The position numbers were made by a program, and so were the translations under genes. From Zea mays (taxonomy: Eukaryota > Streptophyta > Magnoliopsida > Poales > Poaceae): a stretch of 64,000 nucleotides of DNA. Location of the stretch: assembly GCF_902167145.1 (NCBI RefSeq), contig NC_050099.1:60034942-60098941 (forward strand), read 5' to 3'. Below, one piece after another: positions 47,801-58,798 of this stretch (positions are counted from its first letter, which is position 1; each line of letters begins with the position of its first letter). Under the pieces are notes generated by a model. The model was not told the DNA's origin. It did not search any database and saw only the letters and a list, made by a program, of their open reading frames with translations.

Positions 47801-50540
47801 AGGAAGACAAGGCTAGCACCAGCTTTATAACACCCTTCGGCACTTATTGCTTTGTCAGAATGCCGGAGGGTCTCAAGAATGCCGGGTCCACCTTCTCCAG
47901 ACTCACCAAAACAGTGCTCGAGGGGCAGGTCGGCAGAAATATATTTACATATGTGGACGACATCGTCGTCGCCAGCAAGAATAAGGAGGACCATCTCGCC
48001 GACCTGGCAGAGACATTCGCGAACATGCGAGATGCACGACTCCGCCTAAACCCGGAAAAGTGCGTTTTCGGTGTTCGCCAGGGCAAGATATTGGGCTACC
48101 TGGTGTCCCGCCGCGGCATCGAGGCCAACCCAACCAAGATCCAGGCCATCGTCGATATGTCGCCTCCGCAGTCCGCCAGGGACGTCCAGCGCCTGACAGG
48201 CAGGATGGCCGCTCTCAACAGATTCATCTCTAGGTCCACCGAGCGAAGTCTCCCCTTCCTCAAAACACTCCGCGGCGCGAAGGACTTCGCTTGGGGACCG
48301 GAGCAGGCAGCGGCCTTCGCCTCACTAAAACAGTACCTGTCGGAGCTGGCCATCCTCACAAGCCCCGACTCCTCGCTCCCCTTATTGCTCTATGTCGCGG
48401 CTTCGCCGCACGCGGTCAGCGCGGCACTGGTACAGGAGCAGACAGTCGAGGGCGCAGTCAGACAGTGCCCTGTCTACTATGTCTCCGAAGTCCTGACACC
48501 GTCCAAATGCAACATGACAGAGCTGGAGAAGATTGCCTACGCAGTTGTTATGTCCTCGCGCAAGCTGCGCCATTATTTTGAAGCATTCAAGGTCCGAGTC
48601 ACCTCAGACAGGGGGCTCGGCAAACTATTCAGAAACCCGGAGGCATCAGTGAGGATTGCCAAGTGGGCAGCCGAACTCTCCGGCTACCACATCAGCTTCG
48701 AGCCCAGGACAGCTATCAAGTCGCAAGTCCTGGCAGACTTCGTCGTCGACTGGACGGGGCCAGTAACACAGCCGGACCCATCCACAGAAAAGGTCTGGAC
48801 CATCCATTGCGACGGTGCATGGTGTCATGCGGGGGCAGGCGTCGCTGCAGTCGTCACCTCACCAGCCGGAGTCAAACACAGATATGCAGCACGCCTCAGC
48901 TTCGCTCTGGAATCCGACAAATGTACAAACAACATAGCAGAGTATGAAGCAGTTATCCTCGGCCTCCGCAAGCTAAGGGCCCTCGGAGTCACCACATGTA
49001 TCATCAAAACAGACTCCAAGATAGTTGCCGGCCAGGTCGAAAAAGACTATGCAGCAAAAGACCCCGCGCTCATGCAATACCTCGCGGCTATCCGAAGTCT
49101 CGAGAGACAGTTCAAGGGATTCACCCTACAGCATGTGGACAGGGCCAGGAACGAGGAGGCCGATGCATTAGCCAAGGCCGCCGCCAGGGGCGAGCCCCTG
49201 CCCTCCGACGTATTCTTTCACACCATCGGCACGCCGGCAGTTCGGAGCCCCGAAGGGCTCCAAATAACCAATGATAGCGAGGGCCACCGTATAGTCAACC
49301 TAATCATGACCGAAGACTGGCGAGCACCAATAACCCTGTTCCTACAGGGGTACTATCATCCAACCGACGACAGTGAGGCAAAGCGCCTCAGACATCGAAG
49401 CCGGGACTTCGCACTGATCGAGGGCCAATTATACAAGAAAGGGGTCAGTCAGCCAATGCTTAAATGTGTCACCGAAACCGAAGGCATCCAAATCCTGCGC
49501 GAGGTCCACAGTGGCACGTGTGGCTCGCACGCTGGGCCAAGGGCCCTGGCTGCAAAGGTGATCCGACAAGGGTTTTACTGGCCTGCAATGATCTGCGCCG
49601 CAAATCGAGTCACAAGGTCCTGCGAAGCCTGCCAGAAGTTCTCTCCTCGGTCAGGCAACCCCTCGCAATATACAAAGCTGATTGCCCATACATGGCCTCT
49701 CCAGCGCTGGGGCCTGGACATCGTCGGGCCCCTGCCCACAGCTCAGGGGAACCTCAAGTTCGCCTTCGTAGCCGTCGAATACTTCACCAAATGGATTGAA
49801 GCGAGGGCCGTCTCCACAATCACATCAAAGACTGCCCAAAAATTCTTTTGGCAGAACATTGTTTGCCGCTTCGGAGTACCGTCCGAGCTAACAGTTGACA
49901 ACGGCAAGCAGTTTGACAGCCAAGATTTCAAGGATTTTTGTTTTTCCATCGGCACCAAGCTTGCCTTCGCTTCAGTCTATCATCCGCAGTCCAACGGGGT
50001 CGTGGAGCGTGCCAATGGGAAAATCTTCACAGCTGTCAAGAAGATGCTCCTCGATGAAAAAAAGGCAGATGGACCGACTTGTTACCGGAGGTAGTCTGGG
50101 CGCTAAACACAACCGAGTGCAGGGCGACCGGGTTCACTCCTTTCCGCCTTCTATACGGATCGGAGGCAATGACCCCGCAAGAAATAAAGCATGGGTCTCC
50201 GCGCATAGCTCCGTCAGCCGCCCCTGACGTGGATGAGCCAACCTCCAAAGATCTCATTGACGGAGACCGGGTCTTCGCCCTGCAGGCCTTAAACAAATAC
50301 CAAGCCCAGACCAAAGCATGGCGCGACCGCGTAGTCATCCCAAGGGAGTTCAGCGCGGGGGACCTCGTACTCATCCGAACAGCTCGGACGGAGTCCAAGG
50401 GCAAGTTGGAGCCCAAGTGGGAGGGCCCCTTCATAGTCAAAACAAAAGCCTCCCCCAACGCTTACAGGCTCACAACGCCAAATGGCGAGGACCTGGAGCA
50501 CTCCTGGAACATCGACAACCTTCGTAAATTTTTTGTTTAA
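44875..50540 (+). CDS. gag-pol: gag-pol polyprotein of element G, one frameshift in integrase
   Basis: One frame from Met 44875 (chosen over upstream codons, which lie in the LTR) to 50094, then the last 150 codons in another frame to 50540. Capsid-like region: YPKYNGSTDPAQYIMSYQVA, SWRSLRDKFLLNFQGY. Knuckle variant CLFHGEDCAHQTKDC near residue 468. Protease: VDNGSQADIIF near 649, with DNG where DTG or DSG is usual. RT: WRMCIDFTSLNKSCP and TYVDD near 1026. Ty3 RNase H, then a second RNase H (HCDGAW, IAEYEAVILGL, KTDSK). Integrase: CEACQKF, then D1615 (GLDIVG), D1675 (TVDNG) and E1711 (VVERANG), a D,D-35-E spacing. At about 50056-50063 the A-run has 7 A's where 8 would keep frame, so the C-terminal domain (LLPEVVWALNTTE onward) is shifted. 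Nothing separates gag from pol. Confidence 0.93.
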
Positions 50541-50772
50541 TACTTAGGGCTGAGTTCGCCCTTGTAATTCACCGCAAACAATCTTGTGCCGGCCCGCACT
50601 CTTTTCCTCCCGGGGGGTGAGGTTTTTAACGAGGCGGAGCCATGTAATATATGTGAGAAAAATCCCCCGCAAAAGCATGTGTCGAAAAAAGACCGCGACA
50701 ACGGTCTTCGGCATTCGACCAATTCGAAGTCACCGCGAGGCTAAGCGCTAGCCACCCTCGCGTGCGACCAAT

Positions 50773-51247
50773 CCGCGCAGAAGTCGCCTAAGGGTGCAGC
50801 CGGACTTAGCACAACAAGTGCGCAAAATCCGTAGTCTATCGCGAAGACTATCCGCGCAGAAGTCGCCTAAGGGTGCAGCCGGACTTAGCACAACAAGTGC
50901 GCAAAATCCGTAGTCTATCGCGAAGACTATCCGCGCAGAAGTCGCCTAAGGGTGCAGCCGGACTTAGCACAACAAGTGCGCAAAATCCGTAGTCTATCGC
51001 GAAGACTATCCGCGCAGAAGTCGCCTAAGGGTGCAGCCGGACTTAGCACAACAAGTGCGCAAAAACCGAAGTCTATCGCGAAGACTATCCGCGCAGAAGT
51101 CGCCTAAGGGTGCAGCCGGACTAAGCACAACAAGTGCGCAAAAACCAAAGTCTATCGCGAAGACTATCCGCGCAGAAGTCGCCTAAAGGTGCAGCCGGAC
51201 TAAGCACAACAAGTGCGCAAAAATCCGAAGTCTATCGCAAGAGCCGC
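50773..51247. repeat. 79-bp tandem array in element G (six copies)
   Basis: CCGCGCAGAAGTCGCC begins at 50773, 50852, 50931, 51010, 51089 and 51168, a constant 79-bp step. The first copies are almost identical; the last drifts. Lies between the end of pol (50540, plus) and of the antisense gene (51434, minus). Confidence 0.97.
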
Positions 51248-51433
51248 CTAAGGGCGCAGCCGACCCAGTACAACAAAAGCAGAAACGACAGCAAGACCAA
51301 TTATAATCATACTGGCACAGCACAATCAATCACACCAGACGAAGTACACAGCGCCCTCGCAGGCACATGCACGCGAGGGCACACAACTCCATTTTACAAG
51401 CCCTTACGCATACACAAGCGAGGGCACCACGCC

Positions 51434-54400
51434 CTACATCGGCTCAACCTTAGGAATAATCCCCATCTCTCTATAATTAAACAACATTATCCTAAGCTCC
51501 TCACCCGCAAAAAGGCTTCGCAGCTCCCCTTCCCCTGCACCCGAGGCGGCCGGCAAAGACAGCAGCTCCTGCCGACCAACCCTACTAACGCGAAGCCGAG
51601 CCCCTTCCTCCACACTAATCCTACGCTTTGCAACCGCCCTTCGTCGTCGGTGCCCGGTGCTAGGACCGGGCACGTCTGGCGCGTCCGCAGCATGTGGTGC
51701 AGCCTCCGCCGCAGCCACGTCCAAGGCCGCAAAATAATCCAAGTCCTCCTCCGACGACTCCTCAGTCCACTCAACCGAGCTTCCAGAGTCAGTAAAATCA
51801 AAAAACTCAGAAACAGACCCACCATATTCATTTCCATCTTCCGCGGTCGAAGCCGCCAAAAACTCAGTAGTAGCGGTTGCGTGCGCAGGCCCAAAATCTT
51901 GAACCTGCGCAGCAACCAAAATTCAGTACAACATCCAAAAATCCCTCAACCCTAAACACCACCTATGCCACCTGCGAAGGCCCTGCCGCTGCGGGAGCCT
52001 CCGCCGCTGCCCCCGCCCCCACCTCCGCTGGATCTTCAGCGCTCGGCACAGCAGCTGCGGGGGCATCGGGCGCGCCTTCGGCCACCTTTGGGGGAAGGTC
52101 TTCGCCGGCCGCAGCAGATGCAGGGGCGCCTGGTGCATCTTCCGCAGTCTCCGGGGTCGGTCCCGGGGCGACTCCAGTCGCGGCCTCCGCAGGGGTCGTC
52201 TCCGGGTCAGGCAGCGCGCTGTTCAGCGCCCCGAAGTCGTCCACCCGCTCGCCGCGCTCCGCCTAAGACAAAACGCACAAAAATTCAGCAAACACACACA
52301 CAGACCGCATCCAGCAAACGCCGAGCAAACGACAACGTTACCTGAGCCCTCGCAGCCTCGGCCCGCGCCCGGACCACCTCACGACCGTATGAACCCCACA
52401 TCCGGTCATAGAGGGCCCCGGCGGATTCCTTCACCACGGGGTCTTCGACCTCAAAGATATCTCGCCCAAAATCCTCATCCGCCTGGTCGAGGGCCTCAAA
52501 GTGCCGGCAGCCTTCGCGAGAGAGCGCGTTCATCGCTGCCTCGCAGGTGACCAGGGAGGTGAACGACATCAACCCCGCCAAGACAGTGGGGAGCTCCTGC
52601 AGTTCCTCCTGCACCCATTCCAGACAGCGAAGCCCGGCCTCTCGCTCCGGCACCTCGAAGTCACCCGTCCGCACACCCAGCTCGCGATATGCAGTCATGA
52701 GCTGCGTGCGCGTCCGGTCGGCCTCCGCTCGCATCGCGGCCTCGGCCCCCTCCGCGCGGCTCTCCAGGGCAGTAAGCCGCCGCTGCAGCTCTCCGGCGAG
52801 CTCCTTGGCGATATTGCCTTCCGCCCGCGCCAGCCTGGCCTCCGCTTGCGCAGCCTGCTCTTTGGCGATGGCTTCGTTGGCCTCCCTCCTCTCCCCCGCC
52901 AGCTGGCGCCGGAGGTCAGCCTTCTCCAGGGCGGCCACCTTCTCCGCCAGTTTGCGGCACTTGCTGTCGGAGGCCGACTTCTCACGGACAGCGTCAGCGT
53001 GTTGCGTCCGAAGTCTCTCGACCTCGGCAGACAAAGCTGCCGTAAGGGCCCCCGACGCAGTGCGGCTGGTGAAGTCAGCCACCTGCAGAACACACGTAAG
53101 GCCGTTGAAAAAAAAGCATAGCTCGGCGGACCTGACTCAGCGCCTCCGTCGCTCGACTCAACGCCTCTGTCGCTCCCTTCAGCCGGCGGGTCGCCACGCC
53201 CGCCTCGTCCCTGACCAGCGCGAGGGCGGACACCTCGCCTCCGGCGCCAAGGGTCTCTCCCCCCGCCTTCGGCGCTGGCGCAGCCGTCACGATCGCCGCG
53301 CCAGGCACAACTAGAGCAAGCGGGCCCTCGTCCGACCCTGCAACGCGTCAACAAATTAAAAAAAAATGTGTATATATATACATATTTATATAGACTTACC
53401 CCCAAGATAATCCTCCACATTAATCTCGGTGCCGAAGTCGGCAACGCGTTTGCCCGGCAGTGGCAACGCCCGAGCCGCCTTCGCAGCCTCCGCCACCCCG
53501 CCGGTCGGCGGCACCACCTTCGTCAGTCTGGGGCCTCTGGCGCCCACCGTCGCCTCCGGCGCCTTGCTAGGTCCAGAGGCGCCCGCCTTCGCCGGAAGCG
53601 GCGGTTTGCCTCCGCCGGGGGCCGCAGCCTTCGCTGGTCCCCGCTGCCTTTTCGGCCGAGCTTCGTGAACCCGGACAGTCGCCTGGCGTTTCTGAGCCGC
53701 ACCTTGGCGATCCTTGTCCATCACTGCCCACACAACAGCACCGATATTTTGCCCGTAAGGAAAAACTCTCCACCGATGAACCATACGAGATGTAAAACAG
53801 TCCTCCTCAGCCGCGCAGGGGATAGGAATGTCTTTAGGCCAACAACCCCCGGTAACCCTCAGCATCCGAGCCGAAGACTCCCGGAGCTCCGCAGAAGACA
53901 TCCTTTCCCCCGGGGCCGCGCACGTCCTCATTAACTCTCTAGCAAAACTATCGGACACCCCAAGTCTTCCCATCGCAGTACCTAATTTCCTCTTTTTCGA
54001 CGAGGCGGCGGCCACCAGTGCAGGGTCGCCTCCAGTCTCCACCGCCGGTTTCTTCCCACGGCGGTCCGCTTCGTCTTGACCAGGGTAGCCGTCGTACGGC
54101 AGTTGATTTAATTCGAAGACCCTGTTCAAACGTTCATTTGACCCGCGGATATCAAAGCTGCGCTGGCCTTCCGTCCTCGGCACGTAACGCCCCACGAGCC
54201 GCACCGCCAAGTCCTCCGCGTCACGCACAAAGGCGGCCGGGTCACGGTTTCGCAAATTCAGTGCGAAGGCAGGACTTCGCACCACCCTTCCTCCGTGAAA
54301 GGGCATTTGGCGAGGGCATACTTCGCCCAGCGCCCAGCCGTGCGCCAAGGGCCAGACCCCGTACGCCACGAACTCTTCAACTAAATCACGGCCGCTGCTC

Positions 54401-55116
54401 TGACCGGCGGCGCACCGAAGGGCCCCTTCGTCTGCATCCTCTTCTGCCACTTCAAAAGGCGGATACGCAGAGTAATAGTGAGAGCACATTTCAGACACGG
54501 GGAGTCCTTCATGGCCTTCGACAGTAGCCTCAGCAACATAAAACCAAAATTCATTCCAATTGCCCCACTTGTTGCGGGCGCACGGGACCAACTCCACTAC
54601 TGGCATTGTGGTCTTGTCGGTCTTCGGCGTGAATGTGCATGACCCGAACTGGGCAACTCCGCCCTCAACCATCCTTTTCTGCCAATGCAAACAATAATTC
54701 TTCGCAAAAACTTCAACTGACGGCTGCCCGCCGTACGAAGTCGTCGCCCAGACATACTTCGCCAGCGCCACTATGGCGTTCGGTGTCAACTGATGTATTT
54801 GAACGCTGAATCTACGCAGGACCTCGCCAACAAACTGGTGCGCAGGCAAGCGGAGTCCGGCGACGAAGAACGCCTCGAAAACAACCAATTCGCCCTCCGG
54901 CTCGGGGACTTCCTCCGTCCCCGGAGCACGAGCGACTCCGCCGCCAAAGTAGCCCAACCGCTGCATATCTTCAATGCGGGCAGACGTCATCCGTGACACT
55001 CCAAATTCAACAGAGTCGCCGGCGCGCAACTCCTCCACCATCACGCTACTCAACGTCTCCTCAGACGAGGCGGCGGCCGGCGGCGTGGCGTCGGCGGAAG
55101 AAGAAGAAGATGGCAT
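51434..55116 (-). CDS. Antisense accessory gene of element G, five exons, intact when spliced
   Basis: Start Met 55116 (MPSSSSSADATPP), about 165 bp after a TATA box. Proposed exons: 53400-55116, 53132-53337, 52342-53082, 51972-52262 and 51434-51904. Introns of 62, 49, 79 and 67 bp all have GT-AG ends (GTAAGT...TTGCAG first), and the joins keep frame for 1141 codons. Exon 1 has the PF04195-like domain: FEAFFVAGLRLPAHQF, QIHQLTPNAIVALAKYVW, NEFWFYVAEA, then basic KKRK and RPKRQR stretches. Exon 3 is an E/A/R-rich coiled coil followed by a module aligning with E and Z (WVQEELQELPTVLAG, ALSREGCRHFEALDQ). Exons 4-5 are acidic Ala/Pro/Glu tails. The 49-bp intron is unusually short for a plant and needs proof. 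Without the last splice the frame stops at 51963. Function unknown. Confidence 0.75.
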
Positions 55117-55276
55117 TGCTACGTACCGTCGACGGCGGCGGGCGGTTTGCTTCACACGAGCCAGAACGCCGGCGAGCAAAAGAAGCAGCGGAGGAAGAGG
55201 AGCAGCAAGACGGCGGGCGGCTAGGGTTTTACGGAGCGCGGAAGGCAAAGTTCAAAACAGCGCCGGCCCCCGCCCC

Positions 55277-55284
55277 CTTTTATA
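55277..55284 (-). promoter_or_regulatory. TATA box of the antisense gene in element G
   Basis: Minus-strand TATAAAAG in the context GCCTATAAAAGGGGGC, between the 3' LTR and the gene and about 165 bp before its Met. A textbook plant TATA context. Confidence 0.7.
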
Positions 55285-55485
55285 GGCAGGGCGCGGCTCT
55301 TCGGGAAACCCGCAATCCGACAGGCCGCGACGCTTCGGGAAGCCCGCAATCCAACAGTACGCCGTCCATCAACGGTCACATCAAAAACCCCCGCGGAACC
55401 ACTTCGAGCGAGGGCAGCGTCTCCGCCATCTAGCGACATCTTCGGCACCAGGTGACTTTGTCGAACTGGTCCCTCGGAGGGCAAA

Positions 55486-55960
55486 TGTTGGGGCGAAGGC
55501 ATAGACGCCACCCTTCGCTCGAGGCCTTCGCTGCAGCCGCTGTTCCGACAGAGACAAAGCGGGCAGGGACACCCTTCGCAGGACTCGGTACTTTGACGAA
55601 GGCCTGCGGCGACGTCCTCCCACGGCGCGTCCTCGTTCAGTCCCAAGGCCCACGCGTGATCTGGCCCATTGTAACGGGCCCCGTGTGGCCGCCTCTGTAT
55701 TACGGGCCTAACTTGTAAAGGTATACTTGTAATTACAGCTTGTAACCCTGCTTTATGGGAATATTCTGGGGATAAAATAGGTGTCTGAGGGCACATGCGT
55801 CCTTAACACAAGATGCTGGGCACTCAGATACCTATAAATACCCCCGCACAGTGCCCGTGAGAGGCTAGATTAACAGAGCTATTGCCCCCGTGCACGTAAC
55901 CCTGTTGTCACCACTGTTCACCCTTGTTGGCCTTCTTGCTGCAGAGAGCGAGTTCCAACA
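55486..55960 (+). repeat. 3' LTR of element G
   Basis: 475 bp, three C/T differences from the 5' LTR; preceded by CCCTCGGAGGGCAAA, the polypurine tract. Confidence 0.97.
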
Positions 55961-55965
55961 CCTGC

Positions 55966-57960
55966 ACACCTTGTTCTCTTGACCATCCGCAACGAACCCT
56001 TCTGGCTGATCCATGTAGATCTCCTCATCCAACTCTCCATTTAGGAAAGCTGTCTTAACATCCATCTGATGAATGATAAGACCATAAGAGGCTGCCACAT
56101 CTATTAATGTGCGAATTGTAGTCAATCGAGCAACTGGTGAGTAGGTATCAAAGAAATCTGCACCTTCTTTTTGGGTATATCCTTTGGCCACAAGCCTTGT
56201 CTTGTACCTTTCGATTGTACCATCAGGCCTAAGCTTTTTCTTGAAGTTCCATTTGCAGCCTGTAGGTTGACAACCATAAGGACGGTCAACAACCTCCCAA
56301 GTTCCATTAGACATAATAGATTCCATCTCACTCTTTACTGCTTCCTTCCATAAGTCAGCATCAGGAGAGGAATATGCCTCACTAATGGTAGTTGGTGTGT
56401 CTTCCACAAGGTACACTATAAAGTCATTACCAAAGAATTTTGCAACCCTCTGTCTCTTGCTCTTTCGAGTGACTATAGTGTCATCCTCCTCAGGGATGTG
56501 CACATGAGGATCCTCAGCATGATCTATAGGAATAGACAGTTCGTGCTCATGGGGAATTATAGTCTCATGACTTGTATCACTAGGTGTATTCTTCATGGGA
56601 AACTCATTCTAAAAAAATGTTGCGTCTCTTGATTCCATGATAGTATCAACATACATATCAGGCACATCAGATTTTATAATTAAGAACCTATACCCTGTGC
56701 TGTGAAAAGAGTACCCAAGGAATATACAATCAACAGTTTTAGGCCCAAGTTTACGCTTTTTGTTGATTGGCACATTCACTTTAGCCAAGCAACCCCAAGT
56801 GCGCAAATATGAGAGATTTAATCTTCTCTTTTCCCATTCCACAAATGGTGTGATCTCTTTGTTCTTTGTTGGAACTCTGTTCAGGACATGACACGCTGTC
56901 AAAATCGCCTCACCCCACCATGCCTTGGATAATCCCGCTGTACTGAACATGGCATTCACCAAATCTGTTAGAGTGCGGTTTTTCCTTTCAGCAATCCCAT
57001 TGGATTGTGGTGAGAATGGTGGTGTCCTCTCATGAATAATACCATGTTCCACACAGAACTCATTGAACACATTAGAGAAATATTCTACACCTCGATCGGA
57101 CCTTAAACGTTTTATTTTCTTTTTAAGTTGGTTCTCAACTTCAGCTTTATAGGTCTTAAAATAATTAAACGCTTCATCTTTTGTTTTTAAGAGATACACA
57201 TAGAAAAATCTGGTGGAGTCATTTATAAAAGTGAGAAAGTATCTTTTACCACCTTTTGTCAAAATTCCATTCATCTCGCACATATCAGAATGAACAAGTT
57301 CTAGAGGTGCCAAATTCCTCGCCTCAGTAGCTTTGTGAGGCTTGCGGGGTTGTTTTGATTCAACACACACATGGCACTTAGACTTTTTGACCAAGTTAAA
57401 TTTAGGAATTAGATTTAGATTTGCTAACCGCATAAGACAGCCAAAGCTTGCATGACAAAAACGTGAATGTCATAAATCTGACTCATCAGAAAAATTAACA
57501 GAATTCACCATTTTATTACACACATCATGCAGTGATAAGCGGGACAAGCCTCCACAGTCATATCCTTTACCAACAAAAGTATCATGTTTCGACACAACAC
57601 ATTTATTTGACTTAAGAACAACTTTATATCCATCTCGACATAGCATAGAAGCACTAACGAGATTCTTCTTGATAGAGGACACATGCTGCACGCTCTTCAA
57701 TGGCACCGTCTTTCCCGAAGTAAACTTCAGAATGACCGTACCAACACCAAGAACATGAGCATGCGACCCATTTCCCATTAACAAGGCGCCAGACCTCCCG
57801 ACCTGGTAGGAGGAGAACATAGAGGCATCAACACACACATGAATATTTGCACCACTGTCTATCCACCACTCAGGTGAATTACAAACTGAAAGAACAAATG
57901 GTAAAGAATTACCATACCCAGATGTTCTATCTCCAGTTTCAGTGGTTACAACATTTGCTT
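55966..57960 (-). pseudogene. pol: Copia pol, upstream part: protease, integrase, RT first half
   Basis: One minus frame with stops at 57470 (TGA where LWHSRFCHASFG is expected) and 56609 (TAG). Protease: WWIDSGANIHVC. Integrase: HVCVESKQPRKPH zinc region, LVHSDMCEMNG, LRSDRGVEYFSN and SPQSNGIAERKNRT, the copia DDE set. RT opens WKEAVKSEMESI and runs through YKTRLVAKGYTQKEG, FDTYSPVARLTTIR and MDVKTAFLNGEL to QENKVC, where element G interrupts it. The downstream half is at 43271-44354. Confidence 0.9.
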
Positions 57961-58798
57961 ATTTCTTGTTCTGTGTGAACTTGCGATCAGGGCACTCTCT
58001 AGCCCAATGTTGATCACTGCCACAGATAAAGCATCCTCCTTTTCCCTTGTTATTGTTGTTGTTCTTCTTTTTAAACTATGCTGTTTGAACAGGTTTATTT
58101 GTATTCTCTTGTTTGTTCTGGTTTTTCTTCTTGTTGAACTTGCGGAAGTTTCTCTTCTGCACCACATTAGCATTAGAGGTCTCCACACCTTTTCCATTGT
58201 CCTTTGTTCTAGCCCTTTCCTCAACATCAAGAGTACCAATGAGCTCTTCCACATTGAACTCTTGTCTCTTATGTTTGAGAGAGGTAGCAAAGTCCTTCCA
58301 AGAAGGTGGCAACTTGGCGATTATACCGCCAGCCACAAACTTATCAGGCAAAGGACAAGGAAAAAGTTCGAGTTCCTTAGCTAGTGCCTGAAACTCATGA
58401 GCCTGTTCCACTACAGATCGGTTCTCAACCATCTTGTAGTCATACAGCTGCTCCATGAGATACAGCTCGGTACCAGCATCGGTAACTCCAAACTTTCCAA
58501 CAAGTGCATCCCACAGCTCTTTCCCTGTAGGAAGGATGATATAGCTTTTGTGGAATTTTATATCAAGTGCGCTAATTAGTGCTCCTCGAAAGAGGTTGTC
58601 TTCAGCCTTAAACTTAGCCTCATACTCAGGAGGTAAGTCGGCAGGCTTGCCCTCAGCAGCATAAAAACAAGACATTGCAGTAAGCCACAATTCCATTTTA
58701 GCTTTCCAAATCAAAAAGTTTTTACCATCAAAAGGATCAGGCTTTAGCACAGCAGCAAAACCTCTGACAGAAAAATGCCTAACATTAGGTTTTTGGAT
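57961..58798 (-). pseudogene. gag: gag of the copia element, fused to the LTR, stops at 58076 and 57961
   Basis: Reads PNVRHFSVRGFAAVLKPD from within 12 bases of the LTR end, then a UBN2-type gag (FLIWKAKMELWLTAM, ELYLMEQLYDYKMV, DKFVAGGIIAKLPPSW). After a TAG at 58076 comes the zinc knuckle CFICGSDQHWAREC (C-X2-C-X4-H-X4-C), then a TAA at 57961. There is no start codon, leader or primer site between LTR and coding sequence. Confidence 0.85.

Larger units (their letters stand above)
44360..55960 (+). mobile_element. Element G: young Ty3/Tat retrotransposon
   Basis: 11,601 bp with 475-bp LTRs differing at only three positions by eye (all C/T) and an exact TSD CCTGC (44355-44359 and 55961-55965). 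It is inserted in the RT of the minus-strand copia element, between ENKVC and LIKSLYGL. Order: LTR, primer site, fused gag-pol, 79-bp tandem array, antisense five-exon gene, polypurine tract GGAGGGCAAA, LTR. The coding capacity is intact apart from one frameshift late in integrase. It is the youngest insertion in the window by LTR identity and nesting. Confidence 0.95.

Noticed and set aside
50773..51247. CRISPR-like array
   Set aside because: Units are contiguous 79-bp repeats without unique spacers, in a plant retrotransposon.
54018..54527. Plus-strand frame opposite the antisense gene of G
   Set aside because: Shadow of exon 1 on the other strand.
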